Positions 8,257 through 17,089 of a stretch of 64,000 nucleotides of DNA are shown in pieces. Position 1 is the first letter of the stretch. Each line of letters opens with the position of its first letter. The stretch is from Bacillus mojavensis RO-H-1 = KCTC 3706 (GTDB lineage Bacteria; Bacillota; Bacilli; Bacillales; Bacillaceae): the NCBI RefSeq assembly GCF_000245335.1, contig NZ_JH600305.1, positions 186,001 through 250,000 of the forward strand, written 5' to 3'. The notes beneath the pieces are model-generated. The model ran no database searches. It was given only the letters and a program-made list of their open reading frames with translations, and had not been told where the DNA came from. Made by a program: the position numbers and the translations under genes.

Positions 8257-9359
8257 TTAAAAACTACCCGTATTCACTTGAGACGGTCTGGATACCGCTT
8301 CTGAAAGTTTTTCGCCTTTTTCGTTCACGAGTTCGGCTTTCCCGTTCACTTTAACGGATACGCTTTTTACATCCGGCTGCTCTGTTAAAGTCAGCACAAT
8401 GCTGTTAAGCACTTCTGAAGAAATCATTTTCGTCTTTTCATCGGCGCTTCCAAAAATGGATTGATTAAAATCTAGCGTTACACGTCCATCTTTGATTTTC
8501 GGCTTACTGACCAGCTTCACATCTTCGCTGAAATCCGTCAACAGGCCGCTCGCCTTGCTCGGGCCCTCAGCCAGTTCATTAATAGCCGCTGTAATGTCGT
8601 CTGTTTTGGAATTGTCAATTCGTTTTGTTACCGGCACGTAATATTCACTGTCATCGTTTTCCGCTAAATAATAGACTGTCAGCGGATGTGTAGCTGTGAG
8701 ATCATTGACGCCGGCAGTTTCCAAATTAATCCCGTCCTTACGGCTTAAATCGTCTGAGATCGGCGTGCCGCCTACAGGCATCTCCTTCAGTTCATGGCCG
8801 TTGATTCTCAGCTTCACTTTATCAATTGAACTGAATTGAGTCAGCGTCCACGTCACCGATTGGACGATTTTCTGTTCATCTTCCTTCTTATAGTTTTTAA
8901 ATTCTTTCGAGAAGTCCGCTATAGCAGTGCCATCTTTTTTGATGTCTACGTTAACAGTTGTGTCAGCCGGCAAAACGGCTCTGAAGCCATTCGGCAGAAT
9001 CTCTGACACAGGCCCGCCCTGCACAAGGTATTCAAGCGCCTGCTTAGCCGTTCCTTCACTTTTCGGAAGAGGCATCGTTTGCGCAACGACATAACCGTTT
9101 TTATCAATGAGATAAAGCTCCCTCATCACTGTAGAAGAGTCCTGATTCGCTTTTTCGGTATCACTTTTTTCTATTTTTTTGTTTTTTCGGCTGCTGTTGT
9201 ATTTGAATCGGTCCCCGCTTCATCATTTACGTATGTAACGTCTTGAGGCGGATCGATTTCCTCGGCTGTCTTATCGGATTGAAATAAACCGCACCCGGAT
9301 AAAAGCAAGGCAGAGGTGAGACAAGTGGCACCAATGACTGCAGGTCCTTTTTTCAGCAT
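8257..9359 (-). pseudogene. gerM: germination/sporulation lipoprotein GerM, frameshifted
   Basis: GerM is a membrane lipoprotein needed for full sporulation and germination in B. subtilis. The frame from 9359 gives a lipoprotein signal (LTSALLLSGC, Cys about 23) and stops after 62 residues at TAG (9171). The next segment, 8257-9129, carries two GerMN domains (about LYLIDKNGYVV and HPLTVYYLAENDD onward). Adding one A to the seven-A run at 9174-9180 restores T-K-K-I-E-K-S-D-T-E-K through V-M-R-E-L and a continuous protein of about 367 residues, the size I recall for GerM. As written, the signal peptide is separated from the GerMN domains, so no exported product can be made. Ribosome-binding site AGGAGGG lies before the first ATG. 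Confidence 0.9.
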
Positions 9360-9440
9360 ACTTTTCCCTCCTAAGGCTGTTTGTACTACTATGTATACGA
9401 GCCTCAGCGGGAAATAGACCGATGAATTCCATTAAAAACA

Positions 9441-9470
9441 ACAAAAAACCCGCAACACGCCGTTGCGGGG
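9441..9470 (-). terminator. terminator of racE
   Basis: CCCCGCAAC-GGCGT-GTTGCGGG followed by TTTTTTGTTG on the minus strand, directly after the racE stop. Confidence 0.92.
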
Positions 9471-9475
9471 CAAAA

Positions 9476-10294
9476 CTATCTTCTGATTGGTTCTCGCAAA
9501 GAGATGCATTCTACGTGACCTACTTCATGGCCAAACCAGTCATCTGCTATTTTCGCAAACTGATCCCGTTCTCCTGTAGTCAGGAATTGATGATTCGGGG
9601 TAAACGAAGATTGATTCAGCAGTCCTTTATACGATAGAATCGTACTTACTTCCCGGGCTGTTTCATCGCCTGACGAAATAATATTCACTTGCTCTCCCAT
9701 ATATCTTTGAATCGCGTCTTTTAAAATAGGGTAATGGGTGCAGCCTAAAATCAGCGAGTCAATCGATGTATCTTTTAACGGAGATAGTGATGTTTTGACA
9801 ATCTCGTCTGCTGTTTTGTCCAGAAACTTTCCGCTTTCCACAAACGGCACAAGCAGCGGACAGGCAAGATTTTCAACCTTCAGTTCGGCATTTAATGCCA
9901 GAAGGGCTTCTTCATAAGCATTGCTCTTAATGGTATTTTCTGTGCCGATCACACCGATATGCTGGTTTCCCGTCACTTTTATCGCTGCCCGCGCACCAGG
10001 CTGGATCACCCCGACCACCGGAATATCGACGTCGCGCTGGATGTCTTCCAGTGCAATTGCTGTCGCGGTGTTGCAGGCGATCACCAGCATCTTAATGTGG
10101 TGGTTTTTCAACAAATAATTTGTCAGCTCCCGCGTGTATTGAAGCACTTCTTCTTCAGGACGCGGGCCGTACGGACACCGTTTCGTATCCCCTACGTAGA
10201 TTATATTTTCTTTTGGTAGCTGTCTCATGATTTCCTTTGCAACGGTTAACCCGCCAACCCCGGAATCAATGACTCCTATTGGTTGTTCCAACAA
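9476..10294 (-). CDS. racE: glutamate racemase
   Basis: Converts L- to D-glutamate for peptidoglycan (and in Bacillus poly-gamma-glutamate). The 272-residue protein has [10 protein letters not shown] near residue 10 and both catalytic cysteines, C74 in IACNTA and the second in LGCTHYP (about 185). The start is TTG; a second TTG follows directly (M-L-E-Q), and GAGGCG lies upstream. Seven bases separate it from ysmB, suggesting co-transcription. Intact. Confidence 0.96.
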   Translation of the reverse strand: MLEQPIGVIDSGVGGLTVAKEIMRQLPKENIIYVGDTKRCPYGPRPEEEVLQYTRELTNYLLKNHHIKMLVIACNTATAIALEDIQRDVDIPVVGVIQPGARAAIKVTGNQHIGVIGTENTIKSNAYEEALLALNAELKVENLACPLLVPFVESGKFLDKTADEIVKTSLSPLKDTSIDSLILGCTHYPILKDAIQRYMGEQVNIISSGDETAREVSTILSYKGLLNQSSFTPNHQFLTTGERDQFAKIADDWFGHEVGHVECISLREPIRR

Positions 10295-10301
10295 AATCGC
10301 C

Positions 10302-10742
10302 TCATTTTCTCTTCATTTCTTGCTGCAGTTTCATCAATGATTTTTCGAAGATGGCTATTTCTTCATCTGTAAACGTTTCGAACATATCACGCAGGTATTC
10401 CTGCCTTTTTGTAATGACTTCTTGGATAATGCGTTCTCCTTCTGGCAGAAGGTGTATCCTGACGACACGTCTGTCCGCCGGGTCCTTTACCCGCTCGACA
10501 AGCTCATTTTTTTGCATGCGGTCGATTAAGTCCGTTGTCGTGCTGCATGCCAGATACATTTTCCCCGATAGTTCGCCGATTGTCATGTCTCCTAACTCAT
10601 AAAGCCATTGCAGACCGACAAATTGCGGCGGCGTAATTGCGTATTGGTTTAGGATTTCTCTTCCTTTTTGTTTAATGATCGCGGCAATGTGGCGGAGCGA
10701 CTTTTCAATGTCCGCAACATGCTCCAAAGGTTTTGATGTCAT
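10302..10742 (-). CDS. ysmB: MarR-family transcriptional regulator YsmB
   Basis: A 146-residue winged-helix regulator. The helix-turn-helix covers about residues 55-80 ([21 protein letters not shown]) and the wing [16 protein letters not shown] lies at 90-105. I start at MTSKPLEH, eight bases after TGAGGG; a GTG five codons upstream is in frame but overlaps that site. Directly upstream of racE, so it may be co-transcribed with it. Effector and targets are unknown. Confidence 0.88.
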   Translation of the reverse strand: MTSKPLEHVADIEKSLRHIAAIIKQKGREILNQYAITPPQFVGLQWLYELGDMTIGELSGKMYLACSTTTDLIDRMQKNELVERVKDPADRRVVRIHLLPEGERIIQEVITKRQEYLRDMFETFTDEEIAIFEKSLMKLQQEMKRK

Positions 10743-10928
10743 TTGTCCATCCCTCACTCAAGGATCTCTTACGCACAAAAGCGTTCCGTGTCTATTTTCC
10801 TTCTTTTCTATAGAAAATGCAAGACTCGCGGGACGAGAAATAGAGGGACATTAGGCAAATGAAAGCAAATTGAAATCTCGTTTTATATCGTATCATCCTG
10901 GTTTTAAATAGGAATTCGGAACTTTTCA

Positions 10929-10975
10929 GACAAACAGCAATAACCGGCTCCCTCCTGAAAAGAAGGAATACCGGC
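10929..10975 (-). terminator. possible terminator of gerE
   Basis: On the minus strand CCGGTATTCCT...AGGAGGGAGCCGG forms an interrupted stem about five bases after the gerE stop, followed by TTATTG. The rest of the 240-base gap between gerE and ysmB shows nothing beyond a weak ysmB promoter candidate. Confidence 0.4.
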
Positions 10976-10980
10976 AAGGA

Positions 10981-11205
10981 TTAAAGCTCTAGCTCACCCA
11001 TTCTAAGAAGCTCAACAACGGCTTGCGAACGCCCTTTCACACCCAATTTCTGCATGGCATTTGAAATATGGTTTCGAACGGTTTTCTCACTGATAAATAG
11101 CTCGCTTGCAATCTCCTTTGTTGTCTTATCTTGAACGAGCAATTCGAACACTTCTCTTTCTCTTTTCGTTAGCAGCGGCTTCGATTGAAATTCTTTCTCC
11201 TTCAA
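10981..11205 (-). CDS. gerE: late mother-cell sporulation regulator GerE
   Basis: A 74-residue LuxR-type DNA-binding protein consisting of little more than the helix-turn-helix: [24 protein letters not shown] then [20 protein letters not shown]. It activates and represses SigK-dependent coat genes in the mother cell. Start is TTG (MKEKEF), about ten bases after AAGGAGGG. A SigK-type promoter lies upstream at 11272-11300, consistent with its late timing. Intact and full length. Confidence 0.96.
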   Translation of the reverse strand: MKEKEFQSKPLLTKREREVFELLVQDKTTKEIASELFISEKTVRNHISNAMQKLGVKGRSQAVVELLRMGELEL

Positions 11206-11271
11206 GTATTGTAACCCTCCTTGCTAAGGTGAGAGCGAATCTGAAACGAATGGGTTTTGATATAGTCAAGA

Positions 11272-11300
11272 TATCATATGTCAGGAGGGCTCAGGAGGTG
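11272..11300 (-). promoter_or_regulatory. SigK promoter of gerE
   Basis: Minus strand CACC (11297-11300), 16-bp spacer, CATATGATA (11272-11280) fits the SigK pattern AC-N16-17-CATAnnnTA. gerE is a known SigK-dependent gene. Confidence 0.75.
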
Positions 11301-11320
11301 ACGTTTACAGAAGAATTAGT

Positions 11321-11764
11321 TTATGGTGTATGGAGAAGCTTTTCTTTCTCCTCATCCGTCCAGCTGACAGCCTTTCCGCTTTCCTTTGACACTTGAACCA
11401 TGACAACAGCTCCGGTGAAGCAGGGCTCCCCTACGCTATTTTCTCCGAGGTAATGCAAGGTGAGGGATGAACTGCCGACAGCGCTTGTTTTCACATAAAT
11501 ACGCAAGTCTTCATAAGGCATGACTTGGCGCAGATAATCACATTGCTGACTGGCGACGACGGTCATGGTTTGCTTATTTTGTTTCATCATATTCAAATGT
11601 TTAAAATAAGATATCCTCGCTTCTTCAAAATAGATGAAAGGGATTACATTATTCATATGTCCAAACATATCTGTCTCAGAAAATCGTACAGAAACTTCAT
11701 TAAAAAAAGAAAAGGATTCTTTCCATTTTTGAAACGGCATGTCAATATAAGCAGGAAGCTTCAT
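11321..11764 (-). CDS. ysmA: 4-hydroxybenzoyl-CoA thioesterase-like hotdog protein YsmA
   Basis: A 147-residue single hotdog-fold protein of the 4HBT/YbgC group: VRFSETDMFGHMNNVIPFIYFEEARI (about 25-50) contains the catalytic-type Asp and the helix. Presumably hydrolyses an acyl-CoA; the substrate is unknown. I start at MKLPAY, nine bases after AAGGAG; an ATG three codons upstream abuts that site and is less likely. Its 5' side faces the sdhB terminator. Intact. Confidence 0.82.
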   Translation of the reverse strand: MKLPAYIDMPFQKWKESFSFFNEVSVRFSETDMFGHMNNVIPFIYFEEARISYFKHLNMMKQNKQTMTVVASQQCDYLRQVMPYEDLRIYVKTSAVGSSSLTLHYLGENSVGEPCFTGAVVMVQVSKESGKAVSWTDEEKEKLLHTP

Positions 11765-11785
11765 TTCACTCATCTCCTTATTGTT

Positions 11786-11819
11786 AAAAAAACCTCTCCC
11801 ATGCGGAAGAGGTTTTTTC
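11786..11819 (-). terminator. terminator of the sdhCAB operon
   Basis: AAAACCTCTTCC-GCAT-GGGAGAGGTTTTTTT on the minus strand, right after the sdhB stop. The A/T flanks are symmetrical, but only sdhB ends here. Confidence 0.9.
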
Positions 11820-11822
11820 TTC

Positions 11823-12584
11823 TTATACTCTGTCGCTTCCGAAGAAATTGCGGAATGCTTGTAAGTTTGTATCCCTGTTTAAGGCAGCGATAGAAGTGGT
11901 CAGCGGAATGCCTTTCGGGCAGGATTGAACGCAGTTTTGCGAGTTGCCGCAATCTGCAAGGCCCCCCTCTTCCATCAGTGCTTCCAGCCGGTCAGATTTG
12001 TTCATGGCACCTGTCGGATGGGCGTTAAACAAACGGACCTGAGACATCGGAGCAGGCCCCATGAATTTCGATTTGCTGTTTACATTCGGGCAGGCTTCCA
12101 GGCAGACACCGCACGTCATGCATTTTGATAATTCATATGCCCACTGGCGGCGTTTTTCCGGCATTCTCGGTCCCGGTCCTAAATCGTACGTGCCGTCGAT
12201 CGGTATCCACGCTTTTACTTTTTTCAGCGAATTAAACATTCTGCTGCGGTCAACCTGCAAATCACGCACGACCGGGAATGTTTTCATCGGTTTTAAGCGG
12301 ATCGGCTGTTCAAGCTGGTCAACAAGCGCCGTACACGACTGGCGGGGCTTTCCGTTTATGACCATTGAACATGCGCCGCATACTTCTTCAAGACAGTTCA
12401 TATCCCAAGTAACAGGAGTCGTCTTTTCACCTTTTACGTTAACCGGATTCCGGCGGATTTCCATTAGAGCGGAAATAACGTTCAGATTCGGGCGGTATGG
12501 AATCTCAAATTCTTCATCGTAAGGCGTGCTGTCGGGTGTATCTTGACGTGTGATAATAAATCGTATGGTCTTTTTCTCACTCAT
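11823..12584 (-). CDS. sdhB: succinate dehydrogenase iron-sulfur subunit
   Basis: Carries electrons from SdhA-bound FAD to menaquinone through three Fe-S clusters. The 253-residue protein shows the [2Fe-2S] cysteines (CLEEVCGACSMVING, about 65-78) and the cysteine-rich segments CMTCGVCLEACP (about 157) and CVQSCPKGIP (about 217) for the other two clusters. It starts two bases after the sdhA stop with tight coupling. Last gene of sdhCAB. Intact, though the membrane anchor gene upstream is broken. Confidence 0.97.
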   Translation of the reverse strand: MSEKKTIRFIITRQDTPDSTPYDEEFEIPYRPNLNVISALMEIRRNPVNVKGEKTTPVTWDMNCLEEVCGACSMVINGKPRQSCTALVDQLEQPIRLKPMKTFPVVRDLQVDRSRMFNSLKKVKAWIPIDGTYDLGPGPRMPEKRRQWAYELSKCMTCGVCLEACPNVNSKSKFMGPAPMSQVRLFNAHPTGAMNKSDRLEALMEEGGLADCGNSQNCVQSCPKGIPLTTSIAALNRDTNLQAFRNFFGSDRV

Positions 12585-12586
12585 GA

Positions 12587-14347
12587 TTATTTCGCCACCT
12601 TCTTCTTCGAGTAATCCCGTTTCCGAGGCGTTATCAGTGATACATCGACATCCTGATACTCAAACTCCGGCGCTTCATACGGGCTTACATGTTTAGCCAT
12701 TGTTGTTTTGAGCCATTCATCGTCATTACGCTCAGGGAAATCCGGTTTATAATGGGCGCCCCTGCTTTCATTACGGTTGTAAGCACCCAGTGTAATCACC
12801 CTGGCAAGCTGAAGCATGTTTGAAAGCTGGCGTGTAAACATAGCTCCCTGGTTGCTCCATTTTGTCGTGTCATTGATGTTAATCTTTTTATACCGCTCCA
12901 TTAGCTCCTGAATTTTGTCATCTGTTTTCAACAGCTTGTCGTTATGGCGGACAACCGTCACATTCGCCGTCATCCATTCCCCGAGCTCTCTATGGAGGAC
13001 GTACGCATTTTCGTTTCCGTCCATATTCATAATCTCAGCCCATTTATCTTCTTCTTTTTTCACGTGGGCATCGAATATCGATGAAGACATATCCTCTGCG
13101 GAAGATTCTAAGCCGTTTACATATTTAACAGCATTCGGCCCGGCTACCATTCCTCCGTAAATCGCGGAGAGCAGGGAGTTTGCTCCCAAGCGGTTGCCGC
13201 CGTGCATGGAGTAATCACATTCTCCAGCGGCAAACAGTCCCGGAATATTTGTCATTTGATCGTAATCAACCCATAAGCCGCCCATTGAATAATGAACCGC
13301 AGGGAAGATTTTCATCGGAAGTTTGCGCGGATCGTCTCCCATAAACTTCTCATAAATTTCAATGATGCCGCCGAGCTTAATGTCAAGCTCTTTTGGATCT
13401 TTATGAGACAAATCGAGATATACCATGTTCTCGCCGTTGATGCCGAGTTTCTGATTCACACACACATCAAATATTTCGCGTGTCGCAATATCACGCGGCA
13501 CCAAGTTTCCATATGCAGGATATTTCTCCTCAAGGAAATACCACGGTTTACCGTCTTTGTATGTCCATACACGTCCGCCTTCACCGCGTGCAGATTCACT
13601 CATCAGCCTTAATTTATCATCCCCCGGTATGGCTGTCGGGTGGATCTGAATGAATTCTCCATTTGCATAATACGCTCCCTGCTGATAAACGATCGATGCA
13701 GCAGACCCTGTATTAATCATGGAGTTTGTGGATTTACCGAAAATGATTCCCGGTCCGCCCGTCGCCATAATCACAGCGTCTGAACGGAAGGATTCAATTT
13801 GCATGTTTGTCAGGTTTTGCGCGACAATTCCGCGGCATGTTCTGTCATCATCTAATACAGCGCCAAGGAATTCCCAGCCTTCGTATTTTGTGACCAGACC
13901 TGCAACCTCGTATCTGCGCACTTGCTCGTCCAGAGCATAAAGCAGCTGCTGGCCAGTCGTCGCCCCTGCATAAGCTGTTCTGTGATGCTGTGTACCCCCA
14001 AATCGGCGGAAATCAAGCAGCCCCTCAGGCGTCCGGTTAAACATGACGCCCATCCGGTCTAATAAGTGGATGATTGACGGCGCCGCTTCACACATCGCCT
14101 TAACCGGCGGCTGATTGGCAAGAAAGTCTCCCCCGTATACAGTATCGTCAAAATGTTCCCACGGAGAGTCACCTTCCCCTTTTGTATTGACCGCTCCGTT
14201 GATGCCGCCTTGGGCACAAACCGAATGAGAACGTTTCACAGGAACGATGGAAAACAGCTTAACCGCCATTCCAGATTCCGCTGCTTTAATTGTCGCCATG
14301 AGGCCGGCAAGACCCCCGCCGACTACGATAATGCTTGATTGACTCAT
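12587..14347 (-). CDS. sdhA: succinate dehydrogenase flavoprotein subunit
   Basis: Oxidises succinate to fumarate in the TCA cycle and respiratory chain. The 586-residue protein has the dinucleotide motif VVGGGLAGLMATIKAAE (8-24), the covalent-FAD histidine region SHSVCAQGGINGAV (about 41-54), HPTAIPGD and the catalytic Arg region of SESARGEGGRVW (about 250-262), and GLFAAGECDYSMHGGNRLGANSLL near 370-392. Lies between sdhC (35-base gap) and sdhB. Intact. Confidence 0.98.
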   Translation of the reverse strand: MSQSSIIVVGGGLAGLMATIKAAESGMAVKLFSIVPVKRSHSVCAQGGINGAVNTKGEGDSPWEHFDDTVYGGDFLANQPPVKAMCEAAPSIIHLLDRMGVMFNRTPEGLLDFRRFGGTQHHRTAYAGATTGQQLLYALDEQVRRYEVAGLVTKYEGWEFLGAVLDDDRTCRGIVAQNLTNMQIESFRSDAVIMATGGPGIIFGKSTNSMINTGSAASIVYQQGAYYANGEFIQIHPTAIPGDDKLRLMSESARGEGGRVWTYKDGKPWYFLEEKYPAYGNLVPRDIATREIFDVCVNQKLGINGENMVYLDLSHKDPKELDIKLGGIIEIYEKFMGDDPRKLPMKIFPAVHYSMGGLWVDYDQMTNIPGLFAAGECDYSMHGGNRLGANSLLSAIYGGMVAGPNAVKYVNGLESSAEDMSSSIFDAHVKKEEDKWAEIMNMDGNENAYVLHRELGEWMTANVTVVRHNDKLLKTDDKIQELMERYKKININDTTKWSNQGAMFTRQLSNMLQLARVITLGAYNRNESRGAHYKPDFPERNDDEWLKTTMAKHVSPYEAPEFEYQDVDVSLITPRKRDYSKKKVAK

Positions 14348-14382
14348 GATAGCCCCTCTCCCTCTAGTAATCTAGTACTCTC

Positions 14383-14980
14383 TTATACAAATGCAAAAAT
14401 CGCTTTTAAGCCTACGTAAGACAGTGCAACAAAAATAATCAGCGTAACGTATGTCGAAATTCTTTGAGAACGAGGCGTTACCGTGATGCCCCATGTAACA
14501 GCGAAAGACCATAAACCGTTCGAGAAGTGGAAAATGGTGGATAAAACACCTACAATGTAAAAGCCCAGCATAGCCGGTGAGCTCAAGATATTCGCCATCA
14601 TGTCAAAATTAACCTCAGCGCCCATCTGTGCAGCAATGCGTGTTTCCCACACATGCCAGCTCACAAAAATGAGGGTGATGATACCCGTTACACGCTGCAG
14701 GACAAAGAGCCAGTTTCGCATATAGCTATATTGGCCTGCGTTATTTTTCGCAGTAAACGCTATGTACACACCATAAACTGCATGATAAATTAAAGGTAAG
14801 AAGATAATAAAGATTTCCAGAGCATACCTGAAAGGCAGACTATCCATAAAATGAGCAGCATTATTGAATGCTTCCGCGCCCCTTGCGGCAAACTGGTTGA
14901 CGAATCAAAAAGATGCCGACCGGTATGACGCCAAGCAAGGAATGCATTCTTCGAAAATAAAACTCTCTGTTCCCAGACAT
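14383..14980 (-). pseudogene. sdhC: succinate dehydrogenase cytochrome b558 subunit, broken by an 11-bp deletion
   Basis: SdhC anchors SdhAB in the membrane and carries two haems. Reading from ATG 14980 (AGGGGGT upstream) gives MSGNREFYFRRMHSLLGVIP and VGIFLI, then RQPVCRK instead of the expected IQHLVVNQFAARG. The later part (HFMDSLPFRYALEIF onward, from 14847) is intact in another frame. The interval from start to stop is 598 bases; adding 11 gives 609, the length of a 202-residue SdhC. The missing bases fall between ATTC and GTCAAC at 14905-14906 and include the codon for His28, which is known as an axial haem ligand in B. subtilis SdhC. As written the gene cannot make a functional anchor. 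Confidence 0.9.
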
Positions 14981-15076
14981 TACTTTACCCCCTGTTTGAT
15001 AAGTGCGAAATGTGCTAAATCTCTTCCCCCACTTCTTTCAATTGTAAGCACTTTATTAAGATTTATTGACAATTTC

Positions 15077-15105
15077 ATTTTACTCCTACCACAAAAGGGC
15101 GTCAA
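15077..15105 (-). promoter_or_regulatory. SigA promoter of sdhCAB
   Basis: Minus strand: TTGACG (15100-15105), 17-bp spacer, TAAAAT (15077-15082). Transcription would start near 15070, giving a leader of about 90 nt. The rest of the gap up to yslB holds the yslB promoter. Confidence 0.82.
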
Positions 15106-15240
15106 GAAAACGCGTACATAAATTCTAATTTTCCGAATTGATTAGTTGATTCAAAAATTTTATTTTATCAATATATAATTCTTTCTTAATTTTTCATGAG
15201 AATTACAGGATCATTCTGTAATCCTCCCCCCGGTTTGGGC

Positions 15241-15246
15241 TATAAT
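15241..15246 (+). promoter_or_regulatory. -10 element of the yslB promoter
   Basis: TATAAT about 27 bases before the yslB start. The -35 partner is weak (TGTAAT-like), so only the -10 is called. Confidence 0.5.
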
Positions 15247-15272
15247 ATACGAAGGAGAGAGGGGAGACAGAT

Positions 15273-15719
15273 ATGAAGTCTAAATATGAAGCATCAATAC
15301 ATAATCTAAAAGAAATTGAAATGAACGCCTATGCCTATGAACTGATACGAGAGATTGTTCTCCCAGACATGCTTGGCCAAGATTACTCTTCCATGATGTA
15401 TTGGGCAGGGAAACATCTCGCCCGAAAGTTTCCTCTTGAATCATGGGAGGAATTTCCGGCTTTCTTTGAAGAAGCAGGCTGGGGAACCCTCACAAACGTT
15501 AGCGCAAAGAAACAGGAGCTAGAATTCGAGCTTGAAGGACAGATCATTTCCAATCGGCTCAAATATCAGAAAGAACCTTGCTTTCAGCTGGAAGCTGGCT
15601 TCATCGCCGAGCAAATTCAATTGATGAATGATCAGATTGCCGAATCATACGAACAAGTAAAAAAGAGAGCCGATAAAGTGGTTCTGACTGTTAAATGGGA
15701 TATGAAAGACCCTGTTTAA
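15273..15719 (+). CDS. yslB: DUF2507-type protein YslB
   Basis: A 148-residue soluble protein conserved in Bacillaceae. It has the LIREIVLPDMLGQDYSSMMYWAGKHLARK segment typical of DUF2507 and V4R-like folds, and a C-terminal amphipathic helix (EQVKKRADKVVLTVKWD). ATG start with GGAGAGAGGGGAG upstream. Monocistronic, between divergent sdhC and convergent lysC. Function unknown; intact. Confidence 0.85.
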   Translation: MKSKYEASIHNLKEIEMNAYAYELIREIVLPDMLGQDYSSMMYWAGKHLARKFPLESWEEFPAFFEEAGWGTLTNVSAKKQELEFELEGQIISNRLKYQKEPCFQLEAGFIAEQIQLMNDQIAESYEQVKKRADKVVLTVKWDMKDPV

Positions 15720-15721
15720 TG

Positions 15722-15755
15722 AAAAAGGCGGTGACTGCATGAGTCCCGCCTTTTT
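15722..15755. terminator. bidirectional terminator between yslB and lysC
   Basis: AAAAGGCGG-TGACT-GCAT-GAGTC-CCGCCTTTTT; T run on the plus strand and A run at the start serve both convergent genes. Confidence 0.85.
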
Positions 15756-15760
15756 GGTTG

Positions 15761-16258
15761 TCATGACACAGCTGAAGGGTGTTTCGAGAGTTCAAACGCA
15801 TCGTGCAGTGCTTCCACCGCTTTTACCATGTCATTTTCGCTCACTACTGTTGAAACTTTGATTTCAGATGTGCTGACCATTTTGATTAATATGTTTTTTT
15901 CCGCCAGTACAGCAAACATTTCAGCTGCTACACCGGGATTTGATACCATGCCTGATCCAACAATGGATACTTTGGCCAATTTGCTTTCAGTCTCAATTTT
16001 TTCGAATTCAAGCGCGTCTTTGTACTCTTCAAGTACGGCAACAGCCTGATCCGCGTCTTCTGATTTAACAGAGAAGGAAATACCGGTCTCATGGTCTCCC
16101 GCCTGCGTTTGGATAATGATATCCACATTAATGTTTCGTTTTGCAAGAGTTGTAAAAATAGTAGACAAAGTGGTCAGGCCGCTTGTCAGCCCGTAGATGG
16201 TTACCCTTGTGATTTGATCTTCGAACGCGATGCCTCTGACGATAAGGTTCTGCTCCAT
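15761..16258 (-). CDS. lysC: aspartokinase II beta subunit, in-frame internal start
   Basis: Codon 246 of lysC is ATG (MEQNLIVRG) preceded by GAGGAGGAATCATCC, a strong ribosome-binding site. B. subtilis makes a separate beta subunit from exactly this position, and it forms an alpha2-beta2 enzyme. It consists of the two ACT regulatory domains. Same frame and stop as the full gene; coordinates overlap it by design. Confidence 0.85.
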   Translation of the reverse strand: MEQNLIVRGIAFEDQITRVTIYGLTSGLTTLSTIFTTLAKRNINVDIIIQTQAGDHETGISFSVKSEDADQAVAVLEEYKDALEFEKIETESKLAKVSIVGSGMVSNPGVAAEMFAVLAEKNILIKMVSTSEIKVSTVVSENDMVKAVEALHDAFELSKHPSAVS

Positions 16259-16993
16259 GGATGATTCCTCCTCAATTAATGTTCCCGCTTCTGTTTCTGT
16301 ACTTGAACGCACTTCTAACGGCACTTGGTAATTTTTCGCGAATTCAACAGCTCTTGGATGAAGAACACCGGCGCCTAAATTGGCAAGCTCCAGCATTTCA
16401 TCGTAAGAGATGCCGGCAAGCTTTCTCGCTGATTTCACGTAGCGCGGATCGGTTGTAAACACGCCGGGCACGTCGGTATAAATATCACATTTGTCCGCTT
16501 TTAATGCGGCAGCCAAAGCCACTGCTGTTGTGTCTGAACCGCCCCTGCCCAAAGTCGTGATTTCACTGTCGTCTGTCATGCCTTGAAATCCTGCCACAAC
16601 AACTACTTTTCCCTTTTGAAGCTGGTTTTCTAGGGCAGACGTGTTTATATCCGTAATTCTGGCATTGCCATGGACGTCCTCGGTGCGGATTCCCGCCTGC
16701 CATCCTGTATAGGAAACGGCGTCATAGCCTTTTTCCTGCAGCGCCATGGAAAGCAGGGAAATGGTGACCTGCTCGCCTGTTGCCAGCAGCATATCCATTT
16801 CACGTTTGCTCGGCTGATCAGTGATGTCTTTTGCAAGGCTGACCAATGCATCAGTGGATTTCCCCATAGCTGATACGACAACGACAACTTGATGGCCTTT
16901 CTGTTTTTCCGCAATGACGCGATTTGCTGCATTTTGAATTTTTTCGACTGAGCCGACGGAAGTACCTCCGAATTTTTGTACAATGAGACCCAT
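15761..16993 (-). CDS. lysC: aspartokinase II (alpha subunit), lysine-regulated
   Basis: Phosphorylates aspartate, the first step to lysine, threonine and methionine. The product is about 410 residues. The kinase domain begins MGLIVQKFGGTSVG (KFGGTS motif, residues 6-11) with TTLGRGGSDTTAVALA (about 145-160) for ATP and aspartate binding; two ACT domains (about 265-410) bind lysine. I start at MGLIVQ, after AAAGGGTGG; a GTG three codons upstream overlaps that site. A second product starts inside the gene at 16258. Lysine represses transcription through the upstream riboswitch. Confidence 0.97.
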   Translation of the reverse strand: MGLIVQKFGGTSVGSVEKIQNAANRVIAEKQKGHQVVVVVSAMGKSTDALVSLAKDITDQPSKREMDMLLATGEQVTISLLSMALQEKGYDAVSYTGWQAGIRTEDVHGNARITDINTSALENQLQKGKVVVVAGFQGMTDDSEITTLGRGGSDTTAVALAAALKADKCDIYTDVPGVFTTDPRYVKSARKLAGISYDEMLELANLGAGVLHPRAVEFAKNYQVPLEVRSSTETEAGTLIEEESSMEQNLIVRGIAFEDQITRVTIYGLTSGLTTLSTIFTTLAKRNINVDIIIQTQAGDHETGISFSVKSEDADQAVAVLEEYKDALEFEKIETESKLAKVSIVGSGMVSNPGVAAEMFAVLAEKNILIKMVSTSEIKVSTVVSENDMVKAVEALHDAFELSKHPSAVS

Positions 16994-17051
16994 GTTAACC
17001 ACCCTTTACATTTTGGTTCGTGCGGGTGAGGAGAAAGAGCGCTTTGTCCAC

Positions 17052-17089
17052 AATAAAAAAAGCAATGAGAGGAATTGCTCTCATTGCTT
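17052..17089 (-). terminator. regulated terminator of the lysC riboswitch
   Basis: AAGCAATGAGAG-CAATTC-CTCTCATTGCTT followed by TTTTTATTG on the minus strand. Confidence 0.92.

Noticed and set aside
9359..9415. Possible SigE promoter of gerM (GTCTATT and CGTATACAT, 14-bp spacer)
   Set aside because: Both hexamers deviate from consensus; too weak to list as a feature.
10792..10977. Minus-strand frame of 61 codons between ysmB and gerE
   Set aside because: No ribosome-binding site and it overlaps the probable gerE terminator.
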